A DNA stretch of 64,000 nucleotides, from positions 554,839 through 618,838 of the forward strand of contig NZ_RAPK01000006.1 in assembly GCF_003610495.1 (NCBI RefSeq), read 5' to 3'. Position 1 is the stretch's first letter, and every line of letters starts with the position of its first letter. Under the pieces are notes generated by a model, which ran no database searches, was not told the DNA's origin, and saw only the letters and a program-made list of their open reading frames with translations. Made by a program: the position numbers and the translations under genes. Source of the stretch: Sinobaca qinghaiensis (lineage in GTDB: Bacteria > Bacillota > Bacilli > Bacillales > Marinococcaceae). Shown here piece after piece: positions 16,803 through 24,748 of the stretch.

Positions 16803-17564
16803 ATGGAGCACTATATTGATTTAAACTGCGACCTGGGGGAAAGCTTCGGTCCTTATGTACTGGGTAACGATGAAGAGGTATTAAAAGAAATTACGTCAGC
16901 CAATATAGCCTGCGGTTATCATGCAGGAGACTACCGGGTAATGGCTCAGACCGTTAAACAGGCCGCCGCTGCCGGTGTGGCAGCAGGTGCACACCCGGGG
17001 TTTCAGGATCTGCAGGGGTTCGGGCGCAGGGAAATACAGACGAGCCCGGAAGACGTCTACCAGTTGACCGTGTATCAGGTCAGTGCGCTTCAGGGTTTCT
17101 GCCGTATAGAAGGCACAGCCATGCAGCACGTAAAGCCGCACGGCGCTTTATATAACATGGCAGGCAGGGATCCCGGGCTTGCTGAAGCGATAGCTTCAGC
17201 CGTTTACGATGTGGATAAAAGCCTGATTTTGTTTGGTCTTTCCGGAAGCGAGCTTGTGAAAGCGGGGGAGAGACAGGGACTCCGCGTGGCAAAGGAAGCA
17301 TTTGCAGACCGGACCTACCAGCCGGACGGATCCCTCACTCCGCGAGGCCGGGATAATGCTGTTATTCATGACGCCGATACGGCGGTCCGCCACGTAAAGC
17401 AGATGATTCTGGAGGGCACCTGCACTGCCGTAGACGGGACAATCATTCCATTAGAAGTAGATACATTATGTGTTCACGGAGACAATCCCCAAACACTGGC
17501 TTTTACAAGATCGCTTCGTCATATGCTGCTTGAAGAAGGCATTCAGATTCGTTCTTTTACCTAA
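16803..17564 (+). CDS. pxpA: 5-oxoprolinase subunit A (LamB/YcsF family)
   Basis: 253 residues, full length for the family. Conserved segments include DLNCDLGESFG at the N-terminus, ANIACGYHAGD, GAHPGFQDLQGFGRR, QHVKPHGALYN and DTLCVHGDNP. With PxpB and PxpC it cleaves 5-oxo-L-proline (pyroglutamate) to glutamate at the cost of ATP in the cytoplasm. It follows the YcsG-like transporter with a strong AAGGAGG site, so the two form an operon ending in a strong hairpin. The expected pxpB and pxpC partners are absent from this locus and must be encoded elsewhere for the enzyme to work as described. Confidence 0.95.
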   Translation: MEHYIDLNCDLGESFGPYVLGNDEEVLKEITSANIACGYHAGDYRVMAQTVKQAAAAGVAAGAHPGFQDLQGFGRREIQTSPEDVYQLTVYQVSALQGFCRIEGTAMQHVKPHGALYNMAGRDPGLAEAIASAVYDVDKSLILFGLSGSELVKAGERQGLRVAKEAFADRTYQPDGSLTPRGRDNAVIHDADTAVRHVKQMILEGTCTAVDGTIIPLEVDTLCVHGDNPQTLAFTRSLRHMLLEEGIQIRSFT

Positions 17565-17631
17565 AAGAATGTCTATGAAAAAAAAGAAACGTTATCTCTA
17601 TCAGACGCATGTTTTCGGCTTCTCTTCAGTT

Positions 17632-17674
17632 AAATAACCTCGTATTCCTGTAAAGAGGAATACGAGGTTATTTG
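17632..17674. terminator. Bidirectional terminator, 18-bp perfect stem
   Basis: AAATAACCTCGTATTCCT and AGGAATACGAGGTTATTT pair perfectly around a six-base loop. It serves pxpA on the plus strand and the 90-residue gene on the minus strand. The same CCTCGTATTCC core recurs in the hairpin at 18844-18886. Confidence 0.9.
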
Positions 17675-17720
17675 TTTATCTTTTAAGCAGCGAACGATAC
17701 GCGCTACGACGCTTCTTCAC

Positions 17721-17993
17721 TTATATAATAAGTGCAGAAGGCATCATATAGTAGGAAATAATGGAAGAAGTTTTGGAATGCGGTGTGGTATCGATGGCGG
17801 TCACTTTCGTTTCATAGGCACCAATGTTAAATTCTTCCCCAAGTTCGAAACCATCCCAATCGTTAAGGCTCTCGTCCAGAATGGGAGAAGTTCGCAGCGC
17901 TTCTACCGTATCGAAAAACAATACCTGCTGCTTTGTCTTTGGGTCAGCGGGAACATAAATGAACTGAATCACGGTGTCGTTGGAAAGATTCAA
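17721..17993 (-). CDS. Small hypothetical protein, 90 residues
   Basis: Not recognised. It has no signal peptide or membrane helix and is mildly acidic, with predicted beta strands (VIQFIYVPAD, QQVLFFDTVEAL, NIGAYETKVTAI, SSIISYYM). Start is TTG at 17993, supported by AAGGTGGT eight bases upstream and by a consensus promoter (18040-18067) with a perfect palindrome at the expected transcription start. These signals make it a real, probably regulated gene despite its size. It diverges from the DUF1541 lipoprotein gene and ends at a shared bidirectional terminator. Confidence 0.65.
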   Translation of the reverse strand: MNLSNDTVIQFIYVPADPKTKQQVLFFDTVEALRTSPILDESLNDWDGFELGEEFNIGAYETKVTAIDTTPHSKTSSIISYYMMPSALII

Positions 17994-18026
17994 TCGATAA
18001 CCACCTTCTTTTTATAGTATGTAAAG

Positions 18027-18067
18027 TTCTTTATAAAGAATTATATACGAATTTAATTATCTGTCAA
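18027..18067 (-). promoter_or_regulatory. Consensus promoter with overlapping palindromic operator
   Basis: On the minus strand, TTGACA (18067-18062) and TATAAT (18045-18040) are both perfect hexamers, 16 bases apart. Immediately downstream lies the perfect 14-bp palindrome TTCTTTATAAAGAA (18027-18040), which overlaps the end of the -10 box and the likely start of transcription, where a repressor would act. It drives the 90-residue gene. The regulator is not identified. Confidence 0.75.
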
Positions 18068-18172
18068 CAGGTTTTCGGGAGAATATATTTGTTCTTCACG
18101 AATTCTTCATACTTGTAGGGTAAGCTGAGGGTATTCAAATAAAAATAAACAAAAGAGAGAGGCGCCTTACAT

Positions 18173-18784
18173 ATGCAGAAAATAACAGCAGGAAGCATCT
18201 TATTAACCGTTGTACTGGCTTTAGGAGCATGCGGGAGCGGAGAAGAAACCGAAAATATGATGGATGAAGACATGATGGATGAGGAGACGATGGAAGATAA
18301 TATGTCCGAACAGGAAATGATGGGTGAAGATTCAGAAGGGCATATGAATCATTCCAGCTCCGGGGAAGTGCCGGAAGATTTACAGGAAGCTGAAAGTCCT
18401 GAATTCGAAGAAGGCAGCAGGGCCATAATTGAAGCAGGTCACATGGAGGGCATGGAAGGAGCGGAAGCCGTTATTGAAGGCGCATATGATACGACCGCCT
18501 ATGCCGTCTCCTATACACCGGAAAATGGCGGAGATCCTGTAGAAAATCATAAATGGGTGATACATGAAGAGCTGGAGGATCCCGGAGAAGCTCCTCTTCA
18601 GCCTGGTGAGACAGCTGTTATGAATACCGATCATATGGAAGGTATGATGGGAACAGAAGCAGAAGTTGATTCAGCAGAAAATACGACAGTTTATATGATC
18701 ACCTTTACTCCGACCAACGGGGGAGAGGAAGTATCCAATCACAAGTGGGTTACGGGTGCAGAATTATCTGAAACAGAAGAATAA
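18173..18784 (+). CDS. YdhK-type lipoprotein with two DUF1541 repeats
   Basis: 203 residues. The signal peptide ends in lipobox ALGAC (Cys20). A low-complexity Met/Asp/Glu-rich stretch follows (MMDEDMMDEETMEDNMSEQE), then HMNHSSSGEVP. Two DUF1541 repeats come next, each with HMEGM, a central YxxxYTPxNGG-like strand pattern and a closing NHKWV (about 88-130 and 152-198). It should sit on the outer face of the membrane. The Met- and His-rich linker would suit binding of copper or another soft metal, but this is inference; family function is not established to my knowledge. Flanked by hairpin terminators sharing sequence. Start ATG has GAGAGG upstream. Confidence 0.85.
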   Translation: MQKITAGSILLTVVLALGACGSGEETENMMDEDMMDEETMEDNMSEQEMMGEDSEGHMNHSSSGEVPEDLQEAESPEFEEGSRAIIEAGHMEGMEGAEAVIEGAYDTTAYAVSYTPENGGDPVENHKWVIHEELEDPGEAPLQPGETAVMNTDHMEGMMGTEAEVDSAENTTVYMITFTPTNGGEEVSNHKWVTGAELSETEE

Positions 18785-18843
18785 TCAGCAGAAGTTGTCC
18801 CAAAATCTATATTGTTCATCGTAATTAGAAAAAAAGATCCATC

Positions 18844-18886
18844 AAAAATCTCGTACTCCTTTTAAAAGGAATACGAGGTTTTTTTC
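18844..18886. terminator. Terminator after the DUF1541 gene
   Basis: AATCTCGTACTCCT pairs with AGGAATACGAGGTT around a short loop, followed by seven T. The right arm is nearly identical to that of the hairpin at 17632-17674. Confidence 0.85.
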
Positions 18887-19068
18887 GTTATCATAATGGT
18901 CATTTTTGTTGAAAAGAAGTGCTTCCGCCTGGTTCTGTTTTTATCTTTTTATTTTCCGATAATTTTTACTTCTTTTTTTCCAGCTTAAGGGCTACACCTG
19001 GCAGAAGGGAACAGGTATGCTTGTAGAAGGAAAATAAGATGCTATGAATAGAAAGGTGTTCAACGTAT

Positions 19069-20274
19069 ATGATACAAAATCCGCAGGGCAGACAGCGGCT
19101 TGGTCTGGCAGTGCTTCTCAGCCTGCTTGCTATTCTTGGTCCGCTTAATATTGATATGTACCTGCCCAGCTTTCCAAACATTGCCGAAGAGTTGAATGCC
19201 AGTGCTTCCATGGTCCAGCTCAGTTTAACCACCTGCCTGATTGGACTTGCCGTCGGCCAGATCGTTGTGGGGCCGATCAGTGATGCCAAAGGAAGAAGAA
19301 GACCATTAATTATTTCGCTGATTTTATTTGCGGTTGCTTCCTTTCTCTGCGCGGTGGCGCCAAACATTACGACACTGATCATCGGCCGGTTTCTGCAGGG
19401 ATTCACCGCAGCCGCAGGGGTTGTCCTTTCCCGGGCGGTCGTACGGGATATATTCAGCGGACGGGAGCTGACTAAATTTTTCTCCCTTCTGATGGTCATT
19501 AACGCAACAGCCCCGATGGCTGCTCCGATTGCGGGCGGTGCTATCCTACTGCTGCCTTTTGCCAACTGGTCGACTATTTTTCTTTTTCTCGCCCTGCTTG
19601 GCCTGATCATCGTCATCATCATTAGTCTGCGGCTCGAAGAAACTCTTCCGATGGAAAAAAGACTGCCGAGCACGCTCAGACAGTCCGTCGGCACACTGTT
19701 TGACTTAACGAAGGACAAAGCATTTATCGGCTACGCCCTTACTCTCGGATTTGTGCACGGCGGCAGCTTTTCATATGTATCCGGAACGCCATTTGTGTAT
19801 CAGGGCATTTACAACGTATCGCCGCAGGTGTTCAGTATTTTATTTGGGATTAATGGTATTGCTATTATTATAGGAAGCTTTCTGATTGGACGGCTCTCTG
19901 GTATCGTCACAGAACGGACGCTTCTGCGGACCGCGGTTCTGGTTGCCTCAGGTGCCACGGCTTTTCTTCTCACGATAACAATAATAGAAGGGCCGCTGGC
20001 ACTCATCGTTATACCTATTTTTATTTATATGACAGCGATGGGAATGATATTAACGAGTTCCTTTACGCTCGCGATCGCAAAACAGGGTCACCGGGCGGGA
20101 AGCGCAAGTGCGCTGCTCGGCATGCTGCCGCTGCTGATTGGGTCTATCGTCTCTCCGCTTGCGGGAATTGATGAAACAACCGCGGTGCCAATGGGAGCCA
20201 TTATGTTCAGCACAACGATGCTCGGTCTGATTGCCTTTTTCACTTTAACTGAGAAAAAAACAGATATTATGTAA
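19069..20274 (+). CDS. Bcr/CflA-family multidrug efflux MFS transporter
   Basis: 401 residues, twelve predicted membrane helices. Helix 1 carries the drug/proton antiporter signature GPLNIDMYLPSFP with a membrane aspartate, and loop 2-3 carries the MFS motif GPISDAKGRRRP. GRFLQGFTAAAGVVLSRAVVRD is the family's helix-4 region. It exports drugs or metabolites (in E. coli, bicyclomycin and cysteine) using the proton gradient. Single gene, ended by a bidirectional hairpin shared with ctaB. The start follows AAGGTG with acceptable spacing. Confidence 0.93.
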   Translation: MIQNPQGRQRLGLAVLLSLLAILGPLNIDMYLPSFPNIAEELNASASMVQLSLTTCLIGLAVGQIVVGPISDAKGRRRPLIISLILFAVASFLCAVAPNITTLIIGRFLQGFTAAAGVVLSRAVVRDIFSGRELTKFFSLLMVINATAPMAAPIAGGAILLLPFANWSTIFLFLALLGLIIVIIISLRLEETLPMEKRLPSTLRQSVGTLFDLTKDKAFIGYALTLGFVHGGSFSYVSGTPFVYQGIYNVSPQVFSILFGINGIAIIIGSFLIGRLSGIVTERTLLRTAVLVASGATAFLLTITIIEGPLALIVIPIFIYMTAMGMILTSSFTLAIAKQGHRAGSASALLGMLPLLIGSIVSPLAGIDETTAVPMGAIMFSTTMLGLIAFFTLTEKKTDIM

Positions 20275-20277
20275 AAA

Positions 20278-20309
20278 AAAAGACCGGAGGGGGTGACCTC
20301 CGGTCTTTC
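20278..20309. terminator. Bidirectional terminator between the Bcr-type gene and ctaB
   Basis: AAAGACCGGAGG and CCTCCGGTCTTT form a 12-bp perfect stem with A-rich and T-rich flanks. It ends both convergent genes. Confidence 0.92.
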
Positions 20310-20316
20310 ATATAGT

Positions 20317-21255
20317 TTACTGGAAAAACGGCATAATAAGCGCGTATCCGATAATAACCGCAAATAACAGTGTCATATGGTTCAGCGAAAAGATAAACAT
20401 TGTTTTTGCCCATTTTTCCGGAACCATTTTTTTGTAGGTGGCAATGCTTGTAATCAACCAGGCGGCGCTTAAAATAAAAGCGACAGCTACTATAAAAGAG
20501 CTGAGCTGGATGAAAAGAAAGCTGGAAAGCACAAGGGCAATAAGGTAAACGTTCGTTTGAATATACGTCCGGCGGTTACCCTTTACAACAGGAAGCATCG
20601 GAATGCCGGCTGCTTTGTATTCATCATGACGGCGGATCGCAATTGCATAGAAGTGCGGCATCTGCCAGATGACCATAACAATGAACAGGCCAAGTACTTC
20701 CAGGTGCATAAAGTCATTTGTAATAGCGGCCCAGCCGATTAACGGCGGCACGGCTCCGCTGATGCTGCCAACCTCTGTATTGTAAATAGTGCGGCGCTTT
20801 GTCCACATCGTATAGGGGACAACATAAAGAAAGAGCCCCAAAAAGCCCATAAGAGCAGCAAGTGGTGAAGCAAAGGCCAGAAACCCGATACCGGAAAGAG
20901 ACATTACAGTACCGAGAATAAGAGCGTTCCGGGAATTCATACGCCCGGTGACGGTCGGCCTGTTTTTCGTACGATCCATAATTTTATCAATATCCCGGTC
21001 GTATACATTATTGAATGTACCAGCGGCACCTATGACTAGTGCCGATCCGATGACAGCGAGAATAATTGTTCCTATCTGGTCGAAAAAAGATATTCCATTT
21101 ATAAATAGTGCAAGGCTGATCCCCGCGAACATGACAATTAAATTGGATTTAATGATTCCGGTTTTTATCGTCTCAGCAAGTACTTTACGGAGTGCCTGCT
21201 GCGGAACGAGGAGAGAGTCCTGTTGAGCATTATGCTCGATATTTTCACTTCTCAT
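20317..21255 (-). CDS. ctaB: Protohaem IX farnesyltransferase (haem O synthase)
   Basis: 312 residues, UbiA-superfamily polyprenyltransferase with about nine membrane helices. It transfers a farnesyl group from farnesyl diphosphate to haem B, giving haem O for terminal oxidases. The first aspartate-rich motif is NNVYDRDIDKIMDRTKNRP, and the equivalent loop on the other half holds RRHDEYKAAGIPMLP. The N-terminal 30 residues are hydrophilic. In B. subtilis ctaB adjoins ctaA and the caa3 oxidase genes; here it stands alone between an efflux pump and a small secreted protein. The upstream region holds a TGTGAAC/GTTCACA inverted repeat resembling ResD-type half-sites. Confidence 0.96.
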   Translation of the reverse strand: MRSENIEHNAQQDSLLVPQQALRKVLAETIKTGIIKSNLIVMFAGISLALFINGISFFDQIGTIILAVIGSALVIGAAGTFNNVYDRDIDKIMDRTKNRPTVTGRMNSRNALILGTVMSLSGIGFLAFASPLAALMGFLGLFLYVVPYTMWTKRRTIYNTEVGSISGAVPPLIGWAAITNDFMHLEVLGLFIVMVIWQMPHFYAIAIRRHDEYKAAGIPMLPVVKGNRRTYIQTNVYLIALVLSSFLFIQLSSFIVAVAFILSAAWLITSIATYKKMVPEKWAKTMFIFSLNHMTLLFAVIIGYALIMPFFQ

Positions 21256-21655
21256 CTGCTTCTCCTTCCTCCTTGAGTTGAAATGTTATGTAACCAATGT
21301 ATCATATTAATACTATCAAATCCTGAAATCAAGAAAGAGTTCGGGATGTTGTCAATAATATGTGAACGCTTTTTGACTAATATCAGATAGTTCACACAGC
21401 TTTCATTCAAAAAACGCTACCACTTATTATACCTTATACGCTTACATTTTACGAGAACTTAAATAGGACTAAACACTCAAAATAGAATGACATAATAAAA
21501 TACAGGTTTGAACATGCAGCCGACGTGTTTCTATTTTATAATATGTTTAAATAAAAAAATTATTTAGTGAATAAATAAGCCCCGAGGCACTGGACAGCAC
21601 CGGCAAAGACACTTACTATAAAAAGAAAGAGAACAAACTTTCGGGAGGTGGCTAT
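21256..21655. other. 400-base intergenic region between ctaB and a secreted protein gene
   Basis: AT-rich and non-coding as far as I can see. It holds an inverted repeat with 7-bp perfect arms, TGTGAAC (21361-21367) and GTTCACA (21390-21396), upstream of ctaB. The arms resemble ResD half-sites (TTTGTGAAT). A TATAAT-containing stretch near 21537 may belong to the promoter of the plus-strand gene, but no good -35 is placed. No RNA gene was recognised. Confidence 0.4.
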
Positions 21656-22117
21656 ATGAACAATCAATGGATGATTGCAGCAGCAATGGGCTTTGCCATA
21701 GGCACATCCGGTGTTCTTCCTGCCCAGGCAGCAGGAGCGGCAGACCAGTCCGCTGCCCTGGAAGGCAGGGAAGTAGATGATACCCTCGCTTTTCAGTGGC
21801 AGACCGCATTAAAGCAGATTGCCTCCCAGTATAATATCGATGTAGAAAACAAAGCACGCCTGGACGTTGTCGAGGAAATAGAAGCCGCTGTTTTAAAGCA
21901 GGCTGCCAGTCAATATAACATCACCACAGCGCAAAAAGAGCCGCTTGATGTTATAAAGGATATCCAATCCATTCAGCTCAAGCAGGCAGCCGACGTTCTT
22001 AACATAGAAGTAAAAGGAAAAACGCAGGATGATATCGTCGGAGAAATAATGGATCATCACGAAATAGAGGCAGAAGCCAAAGGCCTGTTTCCCTTTATTT
22101 CCTACTTCGCTGTATAA
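21656..22117 (+). CDS. Small secreted protein with three helical repeats
   Basis: 153 residues. A cleavable signal peptide ends near LPAQAAG. The mature part contains three tandem repeats of about 30 residues, each built as LKQxAxxYNIxxxxKxxLDVVxEI: LKQIASQYNIDVENK, LKQAASQYNITTAQK, then LKQAADVLNIEVKGK. They look like amphipathic helix-turn-helix units related to the short helical repeats in other Bacillus exported proteins. No catalytic residues are visible. Start ATG follows GGGAGGTGG. It has a private terminator. Function unknown; binding or structural roles in the cell wall zone are possible. Confidence 0.8.
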   Translation: MNNQWMIAAAMGFAIGTSGVLPAQAAGAADQSAALEGREVDDTLAFQWQTALKQIASQYNIDVENKARLDVVEEIEAAVLKQAASQYNITTAQKEPLDVIKDIQSIQLKQAADVLNIEVKGKTQDDIVGEIMDHHEIEAEAKGLFPFISYFAV

Positions 22118-22133
22118 GTTAAATGGATTTAAG

Positions 22134-22159
22134 AGAGAGCCGCTACCGGCTCTTTTTTT
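22134..22159 (+). terminator. Terminator of the secreted repeat protein
   Basis: AGAGCCG, short loop, CGGCTCT, then TTTTTTT, just after the stop. Confidence 0.85.
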
Positions 22160-22279
22160 GTTTATTCGAAAGCAGATGTTACTAGAAGCAGTAATTCGGG
22201 AATTGGTAGTTATAGTGAACAGGAAGTAGTTGTTGATATATAGAGAACAATCACCATGTCATTATAAGGAGGGCCGGTT

Positions 22280-23341
22280 ATGCAGTACACACAGGAAGAG
22301 TTAATCCAGCGTTTAAAAACAAACGCCGTTGTCCATCACAATGGCATTGAAAAAATAGATAAAAAAATTCCTTTTGATGAAAATAAAAAAGGAATGGACC
22401 CAAGAGTAAAAGAGCTTATGCTGGACGAAGAAAATACGAAATTAAAAAAACCGATTGAGCTTGCGGACCTGGAAGAAATCCGCAGCAGCGGTGGTTTCAA
22501 AAATGCTGATTTAAGCAAGGGGATCCGCACGGAAAACAGAAATGTTTTTCAGGAAGACAGCACCCTGCGTGTACGTGTTTATAACCGCGGAGAAGAAAAA
22601 AAACCAGCCATTATTTATTACCACGGTGGGGGATTTTTTGACGGCGATATGGACGTAGTGGAAAATCCATGCAAGCTTTTGGCCCAGGAAACAGGAGCTG
22701 TCGTTATTTCCGTAGAGTACAGGCTGGCGCCGGAGTTTCCATATGCCGCCGGGCTGATGGATTGTCTGGAAGCGGTCCGCTATGTATATAATTTTGCCGA
22801 TGAATTGTCTATAGATCGTGATGCCATCGGTCTGGTCGGGGACAGCGTAGGAGGGAACCTGGCGCTTGGCGTAAATCATTTGAGCTCAGAGGAACCCTGG
22901 TCTATTAATTATTTGGGCCTGCTGTATCCGCTCGTTGACCTGTCCGATTTTTCCGGAAAAAAATGGAATATGGCAGCGTACGATTTCTCGGAAGATGAAG
23001 CATTGATACGAAGGGAACTTATTAATATGAGACAGTCTCTTTTTTTTATCCAGTCTCTTTATTTAGACGACCTGGAACAGGCTATATCGCCTCTCGTATC
23101 CCCGGTACTGAGCGAAGTGAAGCAGGATATTCCACCGGTTACCATTATTACGGCTGAATTCGATTATTTAAAAGTTCAGGGGGCCGAATTTGCCAGGCAG
23201 ATAGCAGATGCTTCCGTTCCTGTCCGTCATATTGAATATAAAGGCATGGATCATGCATTTGTTGAAAAGCTGGGCTATTATCCCCAGGCAGCTGATGCGA
23301 TTGCTGAAATTTCCCGGCACTTTAAAGAAATAATATACTGA
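22280..23341 (+). CDS. Alpha/beta hydrolase, hormone-sensitive-lipase family, paralogue 1
   Basis: 353 residues, alpha/beta hydrolase fold-3. The oxyanion motif HGGGF is at 115-119, nucleophile Ser189 in GDSVGG, acid Asp295 in AEFDYLK, and His325 in GMDHAF. This is a complete catalytic set for a cytoplasmic carboxylesterase or lipase on short acyl esters. The first 100 residues form the N-terminal cap (DPRVKELML). It is followed 186 bases later by a paralogue with the same residue numbering. Start ATG 22280 has GGAGGG upstream. Natural substrate unknown. Confidence 0.9.
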   Translation: MQYTQEELIQRLKTNAVVHHNGIEKIDKKIPFDENKKGMDPRVKELMLDEENTKLKKPIELADLEEIRSSGGFKNADLSKGIRTENRNVFQEDSTLRVRVYNRGEEKKPAIIYYHGGGFFDGDMDVVENPCKLLAQETGAVVISVEYRLAPEFPYAAGLMDCLEAVRYVYNFADELSIDRDAIGLVGDSVGGNLALGVNHLSSEEPWSINYLGLLYPLVDLSDFSGKKWNMAAYDFSEDEALIRRELINMRQSLFFIQSLYLDDLEQAISPLVSPVLSEVKQDIPPVTIITAEFDYLKVQGAEFARQIADASVPVRHIEYKGMDHAFVEKLGYYPQAADAIAEISRHFKEIIY

Positions 23342-23527
23342 CCATTTGGCCATCTGCTTTTACGGGGATGGTTTTTGTATGGAGAAAATTCACTACAGCT
23401 GATTAAATGTAAGTAGTTACGGGAAAGGGACAGAAGGACTAAAAGAACAGGTTTCTTTTTATATAAATAAAAGAGTCTGCAGCCGGATATAAACTACTGC
23501 AGCGTTCTCTTTAAGGAGATGCATAAA

Positions 23528-24622
23528 ATGGCAGGACACGATCAGCTGAGAAAACAGATGCGCGAAAAAGAAACGCGGCAGGTCTATGGAAATATGGAAA
23601 AAATGATTAAGCATATTCCGGACCAGGAAGAAACCGGGGGTCTGGATCCAAGAGTAAAGGAATGGATGCTTACATCAGAGCCTGATAAAACGAGAAGGCC
23701 TCTGGAAGTAGATGATCTGGAAGAGATCCGAGAGCACGAAGGTTTTCCAAATACAGACATCGCTTCTTTTGTATCAAGTCGGGAATTTTCAATTGATCTG
23801 GAAGACCGAAGCATTCCTATCCGCATTTATAATGAAAGCAGTGAAAAAAAGCCGGTCATGCTTTATTTCCATGGAGGCGGATTTTTCAGCGGTAATATCG
23901 GCATGGTGGAAAACCCATGCAAGTGGCTCGCACACAAAGCAGATGCAGTGGTGGTTTCCGTTGGATACCGCCTTGCGCCTGAACATCCATTTGCAGACGG
24001 ATTAAATGACTGCCTCGAAGGAACCAGATGGGTATGGGAGCACGCAGATCAGCTGCAGATAGATACAGATAACATCAGCCTTGCAGGAGAAAGCGCAGGG
24101 GCTAATCTTGCTCTTGGCGTAAGTGAGCTGAGCCTGGAGGAAAAATGGGATATTAAGCATATAGCCCTTCTATATCCACTTGTTGATCTGGCAGACTTTA
24201 CCGGAGAGCAGTGGAAAATAGATCAGTATAAATTTTATAACGATGAAGCATTGATACGGAAAGAATTAACGAGTATGCAGCAGTCCACCGTGTTTATTCA
24301 ATCCTTGTATCTTCAGGATCTGAATGAGGCGAACTCGCCGCTTGTATCACCTATTCTCAGCGAAAATAAACACAGACTGCCGCCCATGGCTATTGTAACG
24401 GCAGAGTATGATTATTTGAAAATACAAGGACAGGAATATGCCAGACAGGTGGCAGCCGCCGGCGTTCCTGTAAGCCTATGGGAATATAAAGGAATGGATC
24501 ATGCTTTTGTTGATAAACTCGGCCTATATCCCCAGGCAGCTGACGCATTAACAGAATTAGCGGACCACTTTCAGGAAGTCAGAAACGGAAAACAAGCAGC
24601 AGAATGGAAAAAAGGCTCTTAA
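23528..24622 (+). CDS. Alpha/beta hydrolase, hormone-sensitive-lipase family, paralogue 2
   Basis: About 364 residues, closely related to the preceding gene: HGGGF at 115-119, Ser189 in GESAGA, Asp in AEYDYLK, and His in GMDHAF. I chose ATG 23528 because AAGGAG lies nine bases upstream, and because this start makes the first 190 residues align with paralogue 1 without gaps; an ATG at 23519 touches the ribosome site. The nucleophile elbow differs (GESAG against GDSVG). A 3' extension (EVRNGKQAAEWKKGS) is unique to this copy. The spacing and a weak hairpin between the genes suggest separate or only partly linked transcription. Recent tandem duplication is likely. Confidence 0.9.
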   Translation: MAGHDQLRKQMREKETRQVYGNMEKMIKHIPDQEETGGLDPRVKEWMLTSEPDKTRRPLEVDDLEEIREHEGFPNTDIASFVSSREFSIDLEDRSIPIRIYNESSEKKPVMLYFHGGGFFSGNIGMVENPCKWLAHKADAVVVSVGYRLAPEHPFADGLNDCLEGTRWVWEHADQLQIDTDNISLAGESAGANLALGVSELSLEEKWDIKHIALLYPLVDLADFTGEQWKIDQYKFYNDEALIRKELTSMQQSTVFIQSLYLQDLNEANSPLVSPILSENKHRLPPMAIVTAEYDYLKIQGQEYARQVAAAGVPVSLWEYKGMDHAFVDKLGLYPQAADALTELADHFQEVRNGKQAAEWKKGS

Positions 24623-24748
24623 CATCATCAAATTCAGACATGATAAACAATTATTCTCATAAATGGATAGAATCTAGGCCCGAAATTGTATAAAATATCC
24701 TTATGGCTTTAAATGATGCAATTCTTAGGACATGGGATGGTGAATACG

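Noticed and set aside
18905-18945. A possible fourth copy of the dispersed repeat
   Set aside because: Only GTTGAAAAGAAGTGCTTCCGC resembles the start of copy 1, and the later blocks are not found.
18966-19718. A 250-residue open frame opposite the Bcr/CflA gene
   Set aside because: It is antisense to the membrane protein gene, rich in Arg and Ser, lacks a ribosome site and matches no family.
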